Assembly (NCBI GenBank): GCA_000499405.2
Contig: HG738138.1
Location: forward strand, 10,166,888 to 10,230,887
Source: Onchocerca volvulus
Taxonomy: Eukaryota; Nematoda; Chromadorea; Rhabditida; Onchocercidae
Reading direction: 5' to 3'
DNA length: 64,000 nucleotides
Below the pieces are notes generated by a model. The model was not told where the DNA came from. It was given only the letters and a program-made list of their open reading frames with translations, and ran no database searches. The translations under genes and the position numbers were made by a program. Numbering within the stretch: the first letter of the stretch is position 1; each line of letters begins with the position of its first letter. Of this stretch, positions 35,654-50,600 are shown in pieces.

Positions 35654-38600
35654 TACAATAATCATTTCTATCTGTAAAGAAACTTTAACCCTATCATCCA
35701 CTAATAGAAATTTTTATGTTTAGGTTAGTTTAGGCATTTATCATTCTTCTATTAAGTTTATGCTTTCATGTCTAATCTTTTTAATGAAAATAAAACAATA
35801 ATACTGATCATGGAACTTTTTTTAGATTATTGAGAGCATAAGAATATTAGATAATAATATTACATGTACAGATATGTCTTGCAACTTACCAAGTAAAAGC
35901 ATCACCACTATTATAATTTGATGACATATTAACGATATCGTTATCGGCAAAAATCTCATTCGATTTCGATGGGAACCAATTCACGATCGTTAGTCTATCC
36001 TTAGATGTTATCTTGATATCTGCTGGACAGTTTATTATTTTTGGTGGCACTTTATCTACAATAAACATTTCAAAAATAATTAGATGAAACTGACACCAAA
36101 GCTGTCATCTATAACAGAGACAGCAGTCACTCATGCATGGGAAGAAAACCCTTCTACTGAAATAAATTAACTTAACACCTTAACTGATTGCTTATGAAAC
36201 GAGTAAGGTAAAGATTACCTATAGTGGAATTGCAGCTATTTGGATTTAACAAACACTCAGAAATCGTACAAATCGCCGGAAAATTACGATTTCCACGTTT
36301 CAAACCTGTGAACTGATTCCAATCAATAAGAGGAGTTTCGTTACTTGTTATGATAGATTGCAACCACTGTTTACAATGGTGAATAGAATTATTTATTTGT
36401 TTGCTGCGGAGAGCTGTACTGTACAGCTGAAAATTGACCAGTTTAAGTAAGTCTGACAAATAGAACTATTATCCGAAAGCTCAGCAAAAGGTCGAATCAA
36501 ACTGCAAATCCTTTTATTTTTTAATAAGGAAAAGTATTGTTTTCTTCCCACATTATAAAAACTAATTCAAAGAAGTTATGACTGTAACATATAAAAATCT
36601 GCAGAAATTTTTTTGCAGAATGATACATAAATTAATGCCGCTGATTTCCTACATGCAAAGATATCATCAGCTCTATAAACGGCAAAAATCTTTCTGGGGA
36701 GAGAGAGATGCAAAAACAAACCTGAACCATACTCATTTCTCCATAAAATGATCCCAAGGCTCCCAGCAAAATTCTTAAACTTCCGTTGATCGGTGGTATG
36801 TCCCAGTTTCTTTTCCAAACAATCTCACCATTTCGTATCCACTCAGTAGTTCCATCCTTCTTTCTACGCAAGCAAAACTAAAAGAATTCGAATTTCAAAT
36901 TATAGGCATATTATGAAATTGATAATTTGTATGCACAAAAATGGAAGTTGAGAATAAATTAAAGAGATTATAAAAGTTTTTTTCTACTTGTTGCCATTGA
37001 TTTTCTGCCATATTTGTCAATTTTATATACTTGCCAAATTTTACTACATTCTTTGTTATTGATAGAACTTTCTGTCCAAATCTAAAATGGTTCTTTTGAC
37101 AACTAACAAAGCATCCATATAATAGAAAGTAAATACGATACAATGAAGTATGATCATGCAACTGAATAAAGCTAATTCAGATGCACGGCTATCGATTTTC
37201 CTTATTTTATTCATCATAAAATGATTATTCAATGTTATTATTATCAATGTCTTATGTACATTGGGTTATATAAATACATGTTTTCCTGTCTTTCAAAACT
37301 ATTTAGCTTTCTAGGTGATGAATTGGCTTAGATAGATAAATTTCATCAATAAGAAAAATAATATTTAAGAGTTTATACCCTTGTTGATCGAAACTAAGAA
37401 AAGAAAGAAAGGAGTTATTATCCATTGATATCATTCTGATCCAAAAACATAAAGTGAATTGTTTCAATACACTGCTATCAAATGGCGTGGATCTCAGAGT
37501 TCGTGTCTGTTCGTTAAATATAACATTGAAGTCAAAATCTTTCTCTGTAAGCATTCATCTATTAATTGCTTATCATTCGACAGAAATGGTTAATAGCATT
37601 AGTACATAGAATTCAATGATGATAAAATTTAACTGTTTTCACATCTGCGTCCCTCATACTGATATGTACAGCGGCAAACTGGCTCAAAATTGTTGGAAAT
37701 ACATTTACCACCATTCAAACAATAATCATCAAAATTACTCGCCGCGCATGCATCCTGCAAAAAATAATCAATTGGCAAGGAAAAATTCGAACATGCAAAT
37801 GTGAGATTCAAAAGTAGATTTTTTTCATCAACCGGACATCACATCGACTAATGCCTCTTTCATATTATAAGAGAAAATCATCAGTCAGAATCATAATTAA
37901 AGAACATAATTAAACTTCTTAGAGAATACATGTAAACTGTAAATCGTACGCTCTGAAAGTATTTCAAACAACCTACCGTAACGTCAGTGCAATTAACACC
38001 TTCATAATACTGAGGACATGAACAATTATAGGTTGTCAACGATAATATTGTGCAATTACCATTATTTTGGCACGGATTCGGTGAACATAGATTATACTGG
38101 CAGTGATCTCCTCGGTAACCTATCATTAAGAACATTTTTTGTACGGTAACACAGTTGAAAATGGTTCAAAAATTGCTAAAGCTGAATTTATTAATTTTTA
38201 ATGATACTTAATTTTTCATGTATTTAAGCATTGCTCTATAAAGTGATTATTACGTCAACTAAATTTAATGTATTGAACTCGGGTGTTTTTCTTGCGATAT
38301 CAATTATTGAATTTACCCTTTTTCTATGCTAATTATTTCCACAATCCTTCTGCAGCCATGACATTTTATACATTTCTCTCTTTTTTTGAGACTTTCTGTT
38401 GAATTTTGCTCTGTTGAGTATTTTTGCTTCGCCTAATAACTTTTTGTTTTTTAGTGTTGTATTTGAATGAATGAGTTTAATTTTATTAACGGCCTTCTTA
38501 TTAAATATTTTTCAGCTTTTACTGCATAAATAATACAATATTATTACTTATCAAATGTTGATTCATTATCAGTTTTATATACCACCCGCAAAAGTTTGCT

Positions 38601-41600
38601 AAATTCTTGCGACTTATTGAAAAATTTCCTAGACTAAATGCAGATTGCCTCTGTGATGAACGAAGATACCTGGTTTGCAGTGACATGTGTAGCCATAATC
38701 TCTCCGTTGACAAATACCTTTATTTAAGCATGGATTCACTGGTTTGCAGTAATCAACTGATTCATTGCAAAATATCCCGGCTTTATTCGGAGGACAGATG
38801 CATACATAACTAATATCCCCATTAACTCCAGGTCGGGTGATACAAGTGGAACCAGAAATACACTGGGAATCAATGCAAAGATCTATTAATTCAGCGCAAT
38901 ATTTTCCTGCAAAATAATACACGTTGAAACGTATAATCTTGGCATATTTATGCATTTAGATTTGTATAATATCACTGACTTTGATAATATTACCTATTAA
39001 AAATATTTATAGCATATCATGGTACCTGTCCAACCTGCTGCACAGTTGCATACAAATTCTCCTCTGTGCCCATAGGTCAAAGCGCGGCATTCCGAATTAA
39101 TGTTACACGGTTTTTCATCACATGGATCTATCAGATTCTAAAAACTGGCATTTTAAGACTGTTGCAATGTAGTGCCATATCGATAAATATTATATTCATA
39201 ATTTCAAATCTATCCTGGATTTGGTAGTGTTTGTCGGTATTCACGAAATGGTTATATTATAAAAATAAACGAAATAATCTAAGTAATCTGCATTATTTCT
39301 CAGCAAACGAGTCACTTATCTATGTCTGGGTACACAGCCCTTTATTCTCACAACTTTCTATTTGTTATTAAAGCTTCTGGGCATCGTGTGAAATGTTGAG
39401 ATATTAGTTATTAGGAATGTTAGAAGGACTGAAGGTTTTTAGAATTGACGATCTTATCCTTAGTTCTCATATCCAATTTTTCCCATGACTAGTGTGTTAA
39501 AAGCCTCGGCCCATTATCAATACTAAGGATGATCCGTATTAAAAGAAGCTTTCGGGGCAGCAGGTCAATGTCGTTTCATTGGTGTCTTCAACGCGAGCAG
39601 TCTTTTCAACATTGGTGTCTTCAACGGAAGCGGATTCTTCAACAGCAGCTTTTTCAACATTAACATCAACGGTAAATTTAGTTCCAATTCAATAACAAAA
39701 ACAATTTCAGCGACAGCATGAGCAACAATTCAACAGGAGGCGATTGTTAGTATCTTTTATATTTATCATGAATTGTTCATTTACTCCTTACTGCTATATA
39801 AGCGCGATACTGTGCTTTATATCGTATAAAACCAATAAAACCTATTGCTGACCTAGCCGAGTCACAATAGCAAGGAGCAATTTCCAATCTAACAGATCTA
39901 CAGTACAAAATACAAATCGATCAGAATTTTTTCCCCAATACTGTTGAAGTACAGAGACATAGATTTTCGGAGCTTTCAAACAACCTGGTAAAAGACTGTT
40001 TGTGTAAGACCAAGAAGACTGAACCATCGATAGCCTAAATGATTAAATTCCCACTTAATTCCCTCTAATCTTAATCGGAAAGATTAAATGGAATGGATTG
40101 ATGTAGACAATCATAATAATTTTTTGGAAGACTTGCGTGCTTATGCATGCACATAAACATGTCACAACAAATGTGCCGTCGTAAGCAACCTTGATAGTCT
40201 TGTGCAAATGTAAGGACTGAAAGTTAAAATTACCTCGCACCGATTTCCTTTATAGCCTTCATCACAGATGCATGTGTAACCCAGAAATTTTGGCTTACAA
40301 GTGCCATGCACACAAGGTGACGAATTGCAGTGATTGATCTCTTCTGAACAATCGTTCCCAGTAAATCCAGGATAACATTTGCAATATGCAATTTCGTCAT
40401 TTTTTTGACAGTAACCATGCTTGCAATTGATATTTCTGTCTGTGCAAACTGCATGTGCAGTACATCTCTCTCCATAATAACCTCAAATCGAAGCATTAGC
40501 AACCTTATCGCAATCATCTTTACATTGAAGAAATTATAACTTTAGTTACTATAAGAAAAAGAGGATAAATATTGATCATAAAAGTATTTATTTTAAAACT
40601 AAATTATATTATAACAACTGGAAAAAGACGGAGAAGATTCGGTCGTCACATCAAATATTAAAATTGAATTTAAGAATAAAAATAAATATATTCATATTTT
40701 TCACAAAAATTTTTCAAAATTTAAGGAATCCTATTTTACAAGTTCAATTTTATTACACAGAAATCAATTAAGATTTAAAGAAGCAAAATTTACAAACCTG
40801 GATCACATCTGCAAAAATAATACGGTAATAATTGATCATATTGTGAGATACAGATACCATGGTCGCAAGGTAAATTTTTACATAGTTCAGTTTTTTCTGA
40901 ACAAAATTCTCCATAATAGGATGTTGGACATATGCACCGCGGCTTATAATCACATACCAAGATTCCATTATTTTTGCACAAATTCTTCTGATCACATTCT
41001 TTACTAATCGGGCACCATTTTTGTTGATGAAATGTATTGTGCGCTATAATCAAACATCACTTAAAACATTATATATACACATATTAAAATATGCAATATT
41101 ATTCCAAAATAAAGCAATATTTGGAAAATAATGTAATATCGTTGTTTGAATCTAAGATACCTTCAACAGAAATACTAACCAACTGAACACTGGCAGAAAT
41201 ATTCGTTGTTAATATTTTTGCATAAACTTTGTCCACATGGATTGTAATCACAACTTTGCAACAATACACAGTTGTTACTACCATTGGTTTTAAAGCCCTT
41301 TCGACAGATACAGTTGATACTCCCATTACTAGTAGTAGCGCAATTACCTAAAAAGTTAGGTCCAAAACTATAATTATTATATACTTTAGGAATATTACAG
41401 AATGTACTAGCTAATAGTAAAAACTACATTTTTTCGAGGAGCATTTATGTAATGATTGTTTGTCGCATTCTTTAGCTTCCTTAGCAAAATTCAGAATATG
41501 CATCGTAAGCTGGAATTAAAAATATCGCAATCCTTCAAGAAATCCAAAGAAGTCAAACCATTTTTGCAAAAATTAAGTCTATTAGAGCAACGAATTGGCG

Positions 41601-44600
41601 GAATTGCGGAAGTTGCATTAGTTACTGTCAAAACAATTGATGTTGCTATGGTAGATTCAACATTATCCCTTTCATGAGTATTCATTTTAATTAGGGATGG
41701 AGAGAAGGTTTTGATAAATCTTGTTGTGTGTGACAGATCACTTTTCCATTTTCCAGTAGTTGCAATTTCTGACGAAGTTAATTGGTCAGAAATAAATTGC
41801 ATAAATGGTTGTGGCTGATCTGATTTCGAGCTACGACTTCCAGTGGAAATTATTGTTTCTTCATTCGCTTCCCGTCTAATTCTTGTATTTTGGCTCCGTA
41901 CTGAGAATTCTTTGTCAATCAATCCTGAATCGGTATTTAGTTTTGCTACAAGTCTTTTCGATATCAATAATGATGATTTATTTACTACTTTCAGAGTTTC
42001 TTCATCCAACAACTGTTTCTGCTGCTTTTGTTGTTTCAGTTTCCATAAGCTTTCCCACCATATCATTCTTGAAACTGAAATTTGAATTCCATATATTTTT
42101 TTAAATCAATTAACTTTAAACAAAATGCAATTGTTTCTTTTGTATACGACATTAAAATGCTATACAACAATGCATTTTAGAGAAACTGCTGAAGGAATCT
42201 TTTACATCCAAGCAGAGTATTCAGTGTATACAGTTTGTCCACCATCTTACTCGAGATACTGGTTATTGCGCATTCTTTCAATTTAATTAAATGAATAATT
42301 AATCCCAAAAAATAAGACCAATAGTTGACTATGGCTTTTCAAGGGATGAGTACCTTCTGATGATGGGTCGCTATTGTAAATGCAAGAAGTCATTACTCCA
42401 TCAAAATGACATTCTTCACTTCGAGGACAAAAATTAGCGAAGCACAAATTTAAGGCTACACTGCAGTCAAGGCCTATGTAAAAAAACGGACAAACGCATC
42501 GCCCATTCGAACATTTGCCATTATTTTTACAGCCTGATTCTGTGCAGGAAAAACCTAAATTATTTGAAATACTGAATTATTTCATATGCTTTTCTTATCT
42601 ATACGAAGTACCTCATCCGGTTTTGGGGTCATATAGGACAAGCTAGCTAGGAAAAGTGCATGTTCTGATAAGGTAGGTACTACAGCAGGGAATATTGAAA
42701 CTTAAGTAACAAATAGATTAATTGTAATGCCTCAAGGACTCTCAATCATAAATTTTGCCCCATAAGTCAAGTTTTGGTCTATAATTTTTCTAATACCCTA
42801 AAAACCACCATTTCACTGACCAATCAGTTTTGTTAATCCGAAAAATTTAAGTATGCATCATTTCCCATTATACTACCAATATTCTTTTTTTTCGCCTTCT
42901 CATCTTGATCCAATGACTAATAAATTTGAATAATTCTAAAAATAAAATTACCTTCACAATGATTTACCGATATTTGCTTGTTATTGGCATCTGTAATGCA
43001 TGCAATGCATGTCGTTTGTCCTGCTCGATCCTGGTAAAAGCCAATGGGACATTTCATGCATGGTTCAAAACCTGTACGACTGAACCATCCGGGCTTGCAC
43101 TTCACTAAAATTAAGCAATAAAAATGTGATTTCTGCGTTTCCTTTTAATGTATATAAGCCTTTGCGTCGGACAACTTTGAACGATGATTTAATAATTGTA
43201 TTTTATCAAAATTTGCAAATTTGATTGAAATGACTTACATACGCACTCGCTAGCTGAAATTGAGCCAACTGCTGAAGTTTTCCGGGGTGAAATACAATCG
43301 TTGCAAGACTGCGAACCAAAAAGAGGTTGATAAAAGCCAACTGCGCATGCCTGACATGGTTCTAGGCCAGTTGATGAGAAGAAACCAGGTGGGCACTGTT
43401 CTGAAATGTTATGGTAGCATGTGCACGAATTTAAAATCTAATAAAGTTGGGTTAATGGAAAAAAGAAGGGAAGTGATAAATCAGAAATTTATCAGAAGAA
43501 AATTGTTTGGATATTATTACCAATCATTGTAAAGCAAAAAAAAAAACTAATTTTTGCTCAATGAAATATCTTATTTATCAAATGACCCGTTTTATTTTAA
43601 TTGAAATGAAATGAACATATGAAAATCCCCGCAAGAATTGTCTAATTAATTAAGTTGATGGGATGTTTTTTTTAACGGATACTTTGACACAATTGAGACG
43701 AAAATGATCCTGTTTTTGCTGTAAAGGTATTCTTCGGGCATCTTGTGCAATTTTTGGCACCAATAGTTTCGGAGTAGGTATGAAGCGGACAAGGATAACA
43801 GCCATTTACAGCAGCATAAAAGCCAGGAGCACATTCATCTGGAAAGTTTGCAATTCTCAACATCTTAGTTTTTCAAAACATAAATAAATGTCCACATTTC
43901 AATAACTATTTTATCATTTTGCATAATGGCAATAGTAATATCAATTTAGCATGCATGCTGAAATTACAGCATCAATTATGAAAAAAAAAAAGAAAAAGAA
44001 AAACCTTTAAAACAGCCATTGGAGTAATTCGCAGACAAAGCATTGAATTGAATGTTTTTACAGACAGTCTTCAATGCCTGCAAGTATAATTTATACCGCA
44101 CCTTAGTGCTGTTATCAACGTAAAAAGGGTATGTATTACGTTTCCTAATCATTCCTGAAAGATGCCTTTCTCTTCAAATTTAGAGGTTTAACAAAGTTCA
44201 GTTTTTTCCTTAACAGAAAATTATAATGCTAGAAAAAGTTGCATCGCTCGTTCTCTCTGGCCGCAATCTTGAAGAGATAATTTACGATGTTTCACAAATA
44301 ACAATCTCTCTGAAATTATTTCTTTTGAAAACTCACGTTAAATGCAAGCTTTCCTTTAATAATTTGACGAACGAATTGCGCAGCACACTTAAAAGTCATC
44401 GATGCATTTTCATGGCGCATTGTATAATTGACAAATATATTATTGTGTTTAACTAATAATCCAGTAAATGTCCAGTTTAATTGACGACAGTTTTCAGCTT
44501 CATGCATTTTAGGTAATTGTTGTACCTGCAAAAATTAATATACTGTGAAACAAGTAAAAGACAATACGAGAGGATGATGAAATTTCAATAAATTACAGGT

Positions 44601-47600
44601 TTTATAACCATGACTTGAGAAACAAGGATAAGCGAGTTTTCAGCATTTAATATTCGACGGGAGCAATGGCGGGAATTGTAACGAAATTCTTGCCAATCGT
44701 GTATTTTGTGATTATTTTCAATCTGATAAGAAAATCAATCTGCTCTTATTGTTCGTGATGCGAAGAGCAATACTTTCCGTCATTCTACGTTCATATGCGG
44801 AACATTTAACCAAGAACTTGTATATATGAAATTAGGTGGATTTTAAAGTATTTTAAGTTCTCTGTGGTTATCCATAAAATAGAATAACTTTGTGAATTAA
44901 AGCAGTTTTACAGGACTGATTCAGACTTGAGTTAGTGACAAGATTCATAGATAAGTGAACATCATTAGCAGAATTTCCTGAAACGATAAAAAACAAATTT
45001 AGACGATAACATTGTAAGTTTACGACTTATGGGCAATTTAAAAATTCTGGAAAATTTAGAATAAAAATGTAGGATGTATAAGCAACTGCAAGTGGAACAC
45101 ACCTTTCAGAATATGAGAAGATGATGCAAAGCAAAAAATAAATTTCACAAAAATACTAACGTAAGCAAATTGGTAGCCGAAACAAATTCATAGGGAGAAC
45201 AGCAATGGACTGAGGGCTCATGTAACTCCATCCTTGGCCTGCGACACAATGTAAAGCAGTTATGTGATGAGGGAATTGTATTCCAGAACATTTTTGTCGT
45301 CTTTTGCATATTCGTTGATTCATTGAACCCTTACATTCATATTCTGTTTCATTTATTGGCCATAATGGACAATCAGCTACTACAAAGAATGGATTAGCAT
45401 GATAGGTCGTGTTTGCAAAAAAAGAGAAGAAATTTGTGGAAAGACCGAAAAAAAAAATTACTGAAAGTTTTTGATTATCAAAGATAGTGCAAACGAAAGC
45501 CGTCTTATAAACAGATAACAAGATAAATTTATGCTTATTGGTCAAGTATGATGACTCTTAATATGTCACTTGCACTTTGTCAAGAAATTATCTATAGCTA
45601 ACCTTGTCCGATATACCAAAACACACATTGTGCTGAATTGTTACTTTCATCAGTTGCAGTGACCGTAACTTTTACCGGTTCACCAATTTCTGTAATAGTA
45701 CCATTTGAGGGAGCGTAATGCAGTGAAATACGTGAACCGAGATCGCGATAATCGATGCTTGGAAAACGCGATTTGAACTTCAACGATGTTGTATTTGCCA
45801 AAAAATCAATGTATAGAGATGGGCAATCAAGAACAGGCGCCCAGTAATCTGCAAATTTCTTTTACTTTACAAATTTCACTACAGTTCGAATTCATCACAA
45901 AATTCAGAGAGGTGACAAATTTCATCTTTTACTACATATGTGATTTAGGTTCTTAATATGCAATTTAGACATATTAAATAACCTTTGTAAAAAACAAATG
46001 TTGAACAGTTCCTAAATTGCGACATCCGATTAGTCACTGTCCATACAATTGCATTTATTTCTTTGATAAGTTGTATTGTACCGTTGAAGACATTCTGGTC
46101 TACGGTAAGATGGTAAAATGGCTCGAAATTATATATTAAAGGAGGTACTATTGCTGCAGCGGCAAATAATCCTTTTGAATATCTAAAAAGCACCGAAATT
46201 AAGCGCGAAAAATTAATGTACCAAAAAACATTCTTTCTGAAGACAAAACGTTAATTTCGACATATTTCGTGAAAAACTCTGAAATGAGTTTCCAGAGAAT
46301 TCCACACATGCAGAATTATTTTTTAGGAAGTAGATTCATGCGAATTCTAATTACATTGTCTAATTATAGGTAAGTCAAAAATCATTGCGAGATCACTTCA
46401 ATAAAATTTTTTCTTCAGATCTTTGAATTCTAAAAAAAGCGTACCTTAACACTGTAATGTTTCTGGGGCATATGGCTCTAAACATTGGATAGGGGCGCAA
46501 GTACTCGTCATGAACTTTTGACGTACTGTGCCAACTGTTACAGTAATCTTCTTGACAACACATTTCACAGGCTTTTTCTCTTGTCTTGCATCCGACACGA
46601 TTTGCAATACATTCGTTCATACAGCCTTTCCGTATTATGTTTCCTTCCAAAAACTTTGTTATCTGCGTGAAGCAATATTGTCTCTTATCACAAAAAACAG
46701 CCGATGAATCATTACAATCTGTCCCATCATTTCCCGAACAGATATAACAAATTGGACCTAAAGATATGACAGTTACATTAGTGACTTTTTTGGAACTTCT
46801 TCTGCTATAAATTTTAAAAATCAATGGTTGCGTTCAAGCAATTTAATTTCTAAATAAGTTTTCAGTTTCAACTGATAACTTTTTTACCTCGTTCGACACA
46901 TGCGTCATTTTCCGATGTATAATTTGTGCTGCAGAAACAAAAGCTTGCATTTTGTATATTATAAATCCATTTCCCATGTTGTGTACAAAAAAGCTTCGGA
47001 TTTTGACCTTGGACAATGGTATGTGCACCATGCAAACATTGTCCGAAAACAATGGTACCATCTTTAACAGCAGTTGTTTGTGGGAACAGTGTAAAACTCA
47101 CTCGTACCTGATAGCCAGTAACGTAAGGAATCAATATTTGCCTTGTAAAATAATGTTTCAAATTTTCTCTTATTTAACTGAAGTCGAAAAAAAAAGTTAG
47201 TGCCAAGGATTTAGAGGTTTAAATTCTTCTAATTGATTTTTTTTTTATACTATAAAAATTAAATTAATACTCGATTTTAAACAAATGGTTTCTCATGCTT
47301 GCGTAGCATTGTTAGTAGCCAGATTTTACGCTAATGAACAAAACGAAAAATATAACGAGAGTTTTTTACCAGAAAAATATGTTGCATATGAAATACTTTT
47401 TGATTTTATCAAATATAATTCATGCCAGTATGAATCAATTTTGTACCTCTGGACATTTTATGGTATAAATTTTAACGCTGTCCAGTACCACACTGTTGAC
47501 ATCACCTCGAATTCCAACAAATAAGTTTGACTGTTGCAAGCAGATTTCCTTTTGAAAAAAGTTAAATCTGTGATCTATTAAGTCAATATTTGAATCATTC

Positions 47601-50600
47601 AAATAAGCTAAAGAATAGTTCGCTAGATCTGTCTTTTCTACAGGATGTGAAATCAGTTCCAAGGAGCATGTTGAACAGTTCTCTAACTGATATTTGATTT
47701 CCAAGACACAACATCCACCTGGAAGTAGAACTACCTGTTGAAACAGCCAACTCCTGCAACAAACAAATCGCATGCTGCTGAAGAATTTATTTTTGGCATA
47801 TAGCATCTTCTTCCTTTCTTTTTTTCGAAATCAAATGCTTAAAAAAAATTATCTATTAATAACCTAGTACATAAAGAAGCCCTCATAATCTGAACTGCTC
47901 TTATTATTATGATTAACACTATTATGAGATAAAGATGACATTACTGCTTTCATATGATCACCATAGCAATAAAAACATACCTATTAGCGGACTTTGTTAC
48001 ATTAACAATGCTAATATCTTCCATTGAAATCTAAAGAGGAAAGATTTATGGCAGACGAACACCATTCGCGAATAAAGGATGTATTTTGAAAACTAATTAG
48101 TTGAGGATATGATGTAAAGAATAAACTGATGAAAACTTACATTTTCCGAGATAATTGACCAGTCGTTATTATCAGTAAATAATATCTCTAAACAAAAAGT
48201 TTGCTTCGAACAAAGGAATATTGTCTGCTATCATTTATAAGCACGGTACAAACCAAAAATAAAACATATGAAGAAAGCACCTTTAATTGGTTCACTATTT
48301 TGAACAATTTCAGGCCAACTACGACCAGTTTCAAAAGTCTGGTAAACATAAAGATCTGCTGGATGTTTCTCCAACACTTCTTGTTTCTTATCTAGTATTG
48401 CACAATAATACCTGCCAGTATCATTTACCTGTAAAATAAGCACAACCGAATTCTATAAATTAGATAATGTGGCATAAATGAAGTGATGTACTAATTAAAT
48501 AATCTTTAAATGTTTAGTTTTCCATAAGTTCATAAATTATTCCAATGTAAATAGAAAATTACCTTAACGCTTTCAAAAAACAATCCCCAACTGCCATTTT
48601 CACCTTTTAAAGATAAACCGCTTATGTTTTGATGATCATTACGGTACCATTTAATCTAAATGAAAAAAATCATTAATTTAGATAATATACTTTAGTTTAT
48701 ATTTTTAATGACCATCTTTGTTAATCACAAACAAGACACTAATATATGTTGTTAGATATCTTTTTTCATAAGTTCTGATGTATTACGCACTCCTATATAT
48801 TGCCTTGTATATTACCTGAAAAGAATCGCTTATTGAAGTAATATTAGTGCAATTAGCACTAAGAAAGCACCATAACATTGCAGAGGTATTCACGTTGACA
48901 TGTACATCATTTACAGTATTCATGATACAATTTTTTGAGTATTTGTTCATCATTGCATTGCTCTCATCAGATTGATTTCTTTTTGTATCTTCTAGATGAT
49001 AAAAAACTGTCATCGCAAAAAAAAAAAAAAAGAAAAAATGATATTTAAATTCAAAAATTCTTTTACTTTTAGGAAACAGATTTCAACAAATATTTTGCTG
49101 CTTGGTACGTAGATTAACAGCTGTACTTAATGATATAGTGAAGCAAGCAATACCTTCATGGATACAACCAGGAATACTATTGAAATTCCAGGTATAATTT
49201 TGCATGCAAAACACAAGAATCTTCGTCTGACCACTTGCAAATTTATCACCATTTTTGCATGTGATAAAGAAGCTGAAATATGGAATAAAAAAGAATGAAT
49301 TTGTAAAAATAATAATGATTACAGATTTCTCAACTGAATTTTTCTCTTACAAAAAGTTGTAAAATCTTAACTGTTTTCTGTATTGCCTCAAACATCCTAA
49401 AAATCGAAAATGCGTATTTTAATTTGAGACATTCGCGCGAGTTTTTCCTCTAGAAAATCCAAGTTGCAATCTTTATTTGCAAAAAATTAGACAGTAGCTG
49501 AATAATGCCGAAGCATAGCAGATTAAGAATATCCCGCAAGTAATATGAAAACTTAGAATATGCTTCATTTTAGATCTCAAAACTGGAGAAGTTCGAAATT
49601 TTGATGAATAACCGTGTCCAATTTTCAATCTTGCCAAAACGAAATGTAGTAAACTGTATAAACGAACAACCGAGAATATCTTCTACAAGTGGCATTTGAT
49701 CTCCTCGTAATAGTACAGCCATCAGTAATGTTATTTCCTAAACTTATTTAAAAGTTTTATCGAGATTTGAAAATAGCTTGAATTTCAAATGCATTTACCT
49801 GTATCCAGGTGTATCTACGATGTGAGCAGTTGATTGAAAAAACATTTCCAAATGGGTCATGCCATTGTTTGCTTTGTTATTAGCAGGAATCACATCATAG
49901 TCATCAAGTTGTAAGCCAGGACATTTCTTTGCTAAAGAATGCTTTTATATATTTTTGTTTATGTTCATCCGTTTGAACTGAATTAAACAGTCTTAAAATA
50001 GTGCTACATAAATTTGGAGTTACTTCAATTGTCATGAAATTATTGAAAATTTGAGATGTATCAATTTGCCTGCAACATTTGAAATGAATAAATTTCGAAT
50101 ATTTCTCAAAAAATTCTGAGACAATCGATGTGTGATGACTAAGTAGACAGTTCGAAATTAGTAGTTTGAAGATGAAAAAATTTTGAAAAAAAAATTAAAA
50201 AAAAAAATTTCGCATTTCCGTTCCAAGCAACACCATCAACTACGGTAAGAATTTAACAACTTACCGATGCAATCTGGTAATTTCGGCAAAGACCACGTAT
50301 TAACACCAATACAATATGACGAAGATGGGCCATTCAACTGATAAAAGTCGTTACAGAAAAAATGGATTTCATCTTTAAGTTTATATCTCTTTTTAATAGG
50401 CCAGAACATTAGATTTTCTTTTGTGATTTCTGGTGGCTTGCAAGTTAGGTCTGGAAAGGAAAATTAGGAGAATATTGCAAATCATTATTTTTTAGAATCA
50501 CATGTGAATAAGGTTATGTCAGTATGATGAAAATTTTCGAGCTATTTAACTCTATATCTAAAATATTCTACTTAAGCAATTTGGTATATAACTCAATAGC

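Noticed and set aside
41456..42104. Plus-strand open frames of 70-80 codons
   Set aside because: They are antisense shadows of the giant gene's linker exon.
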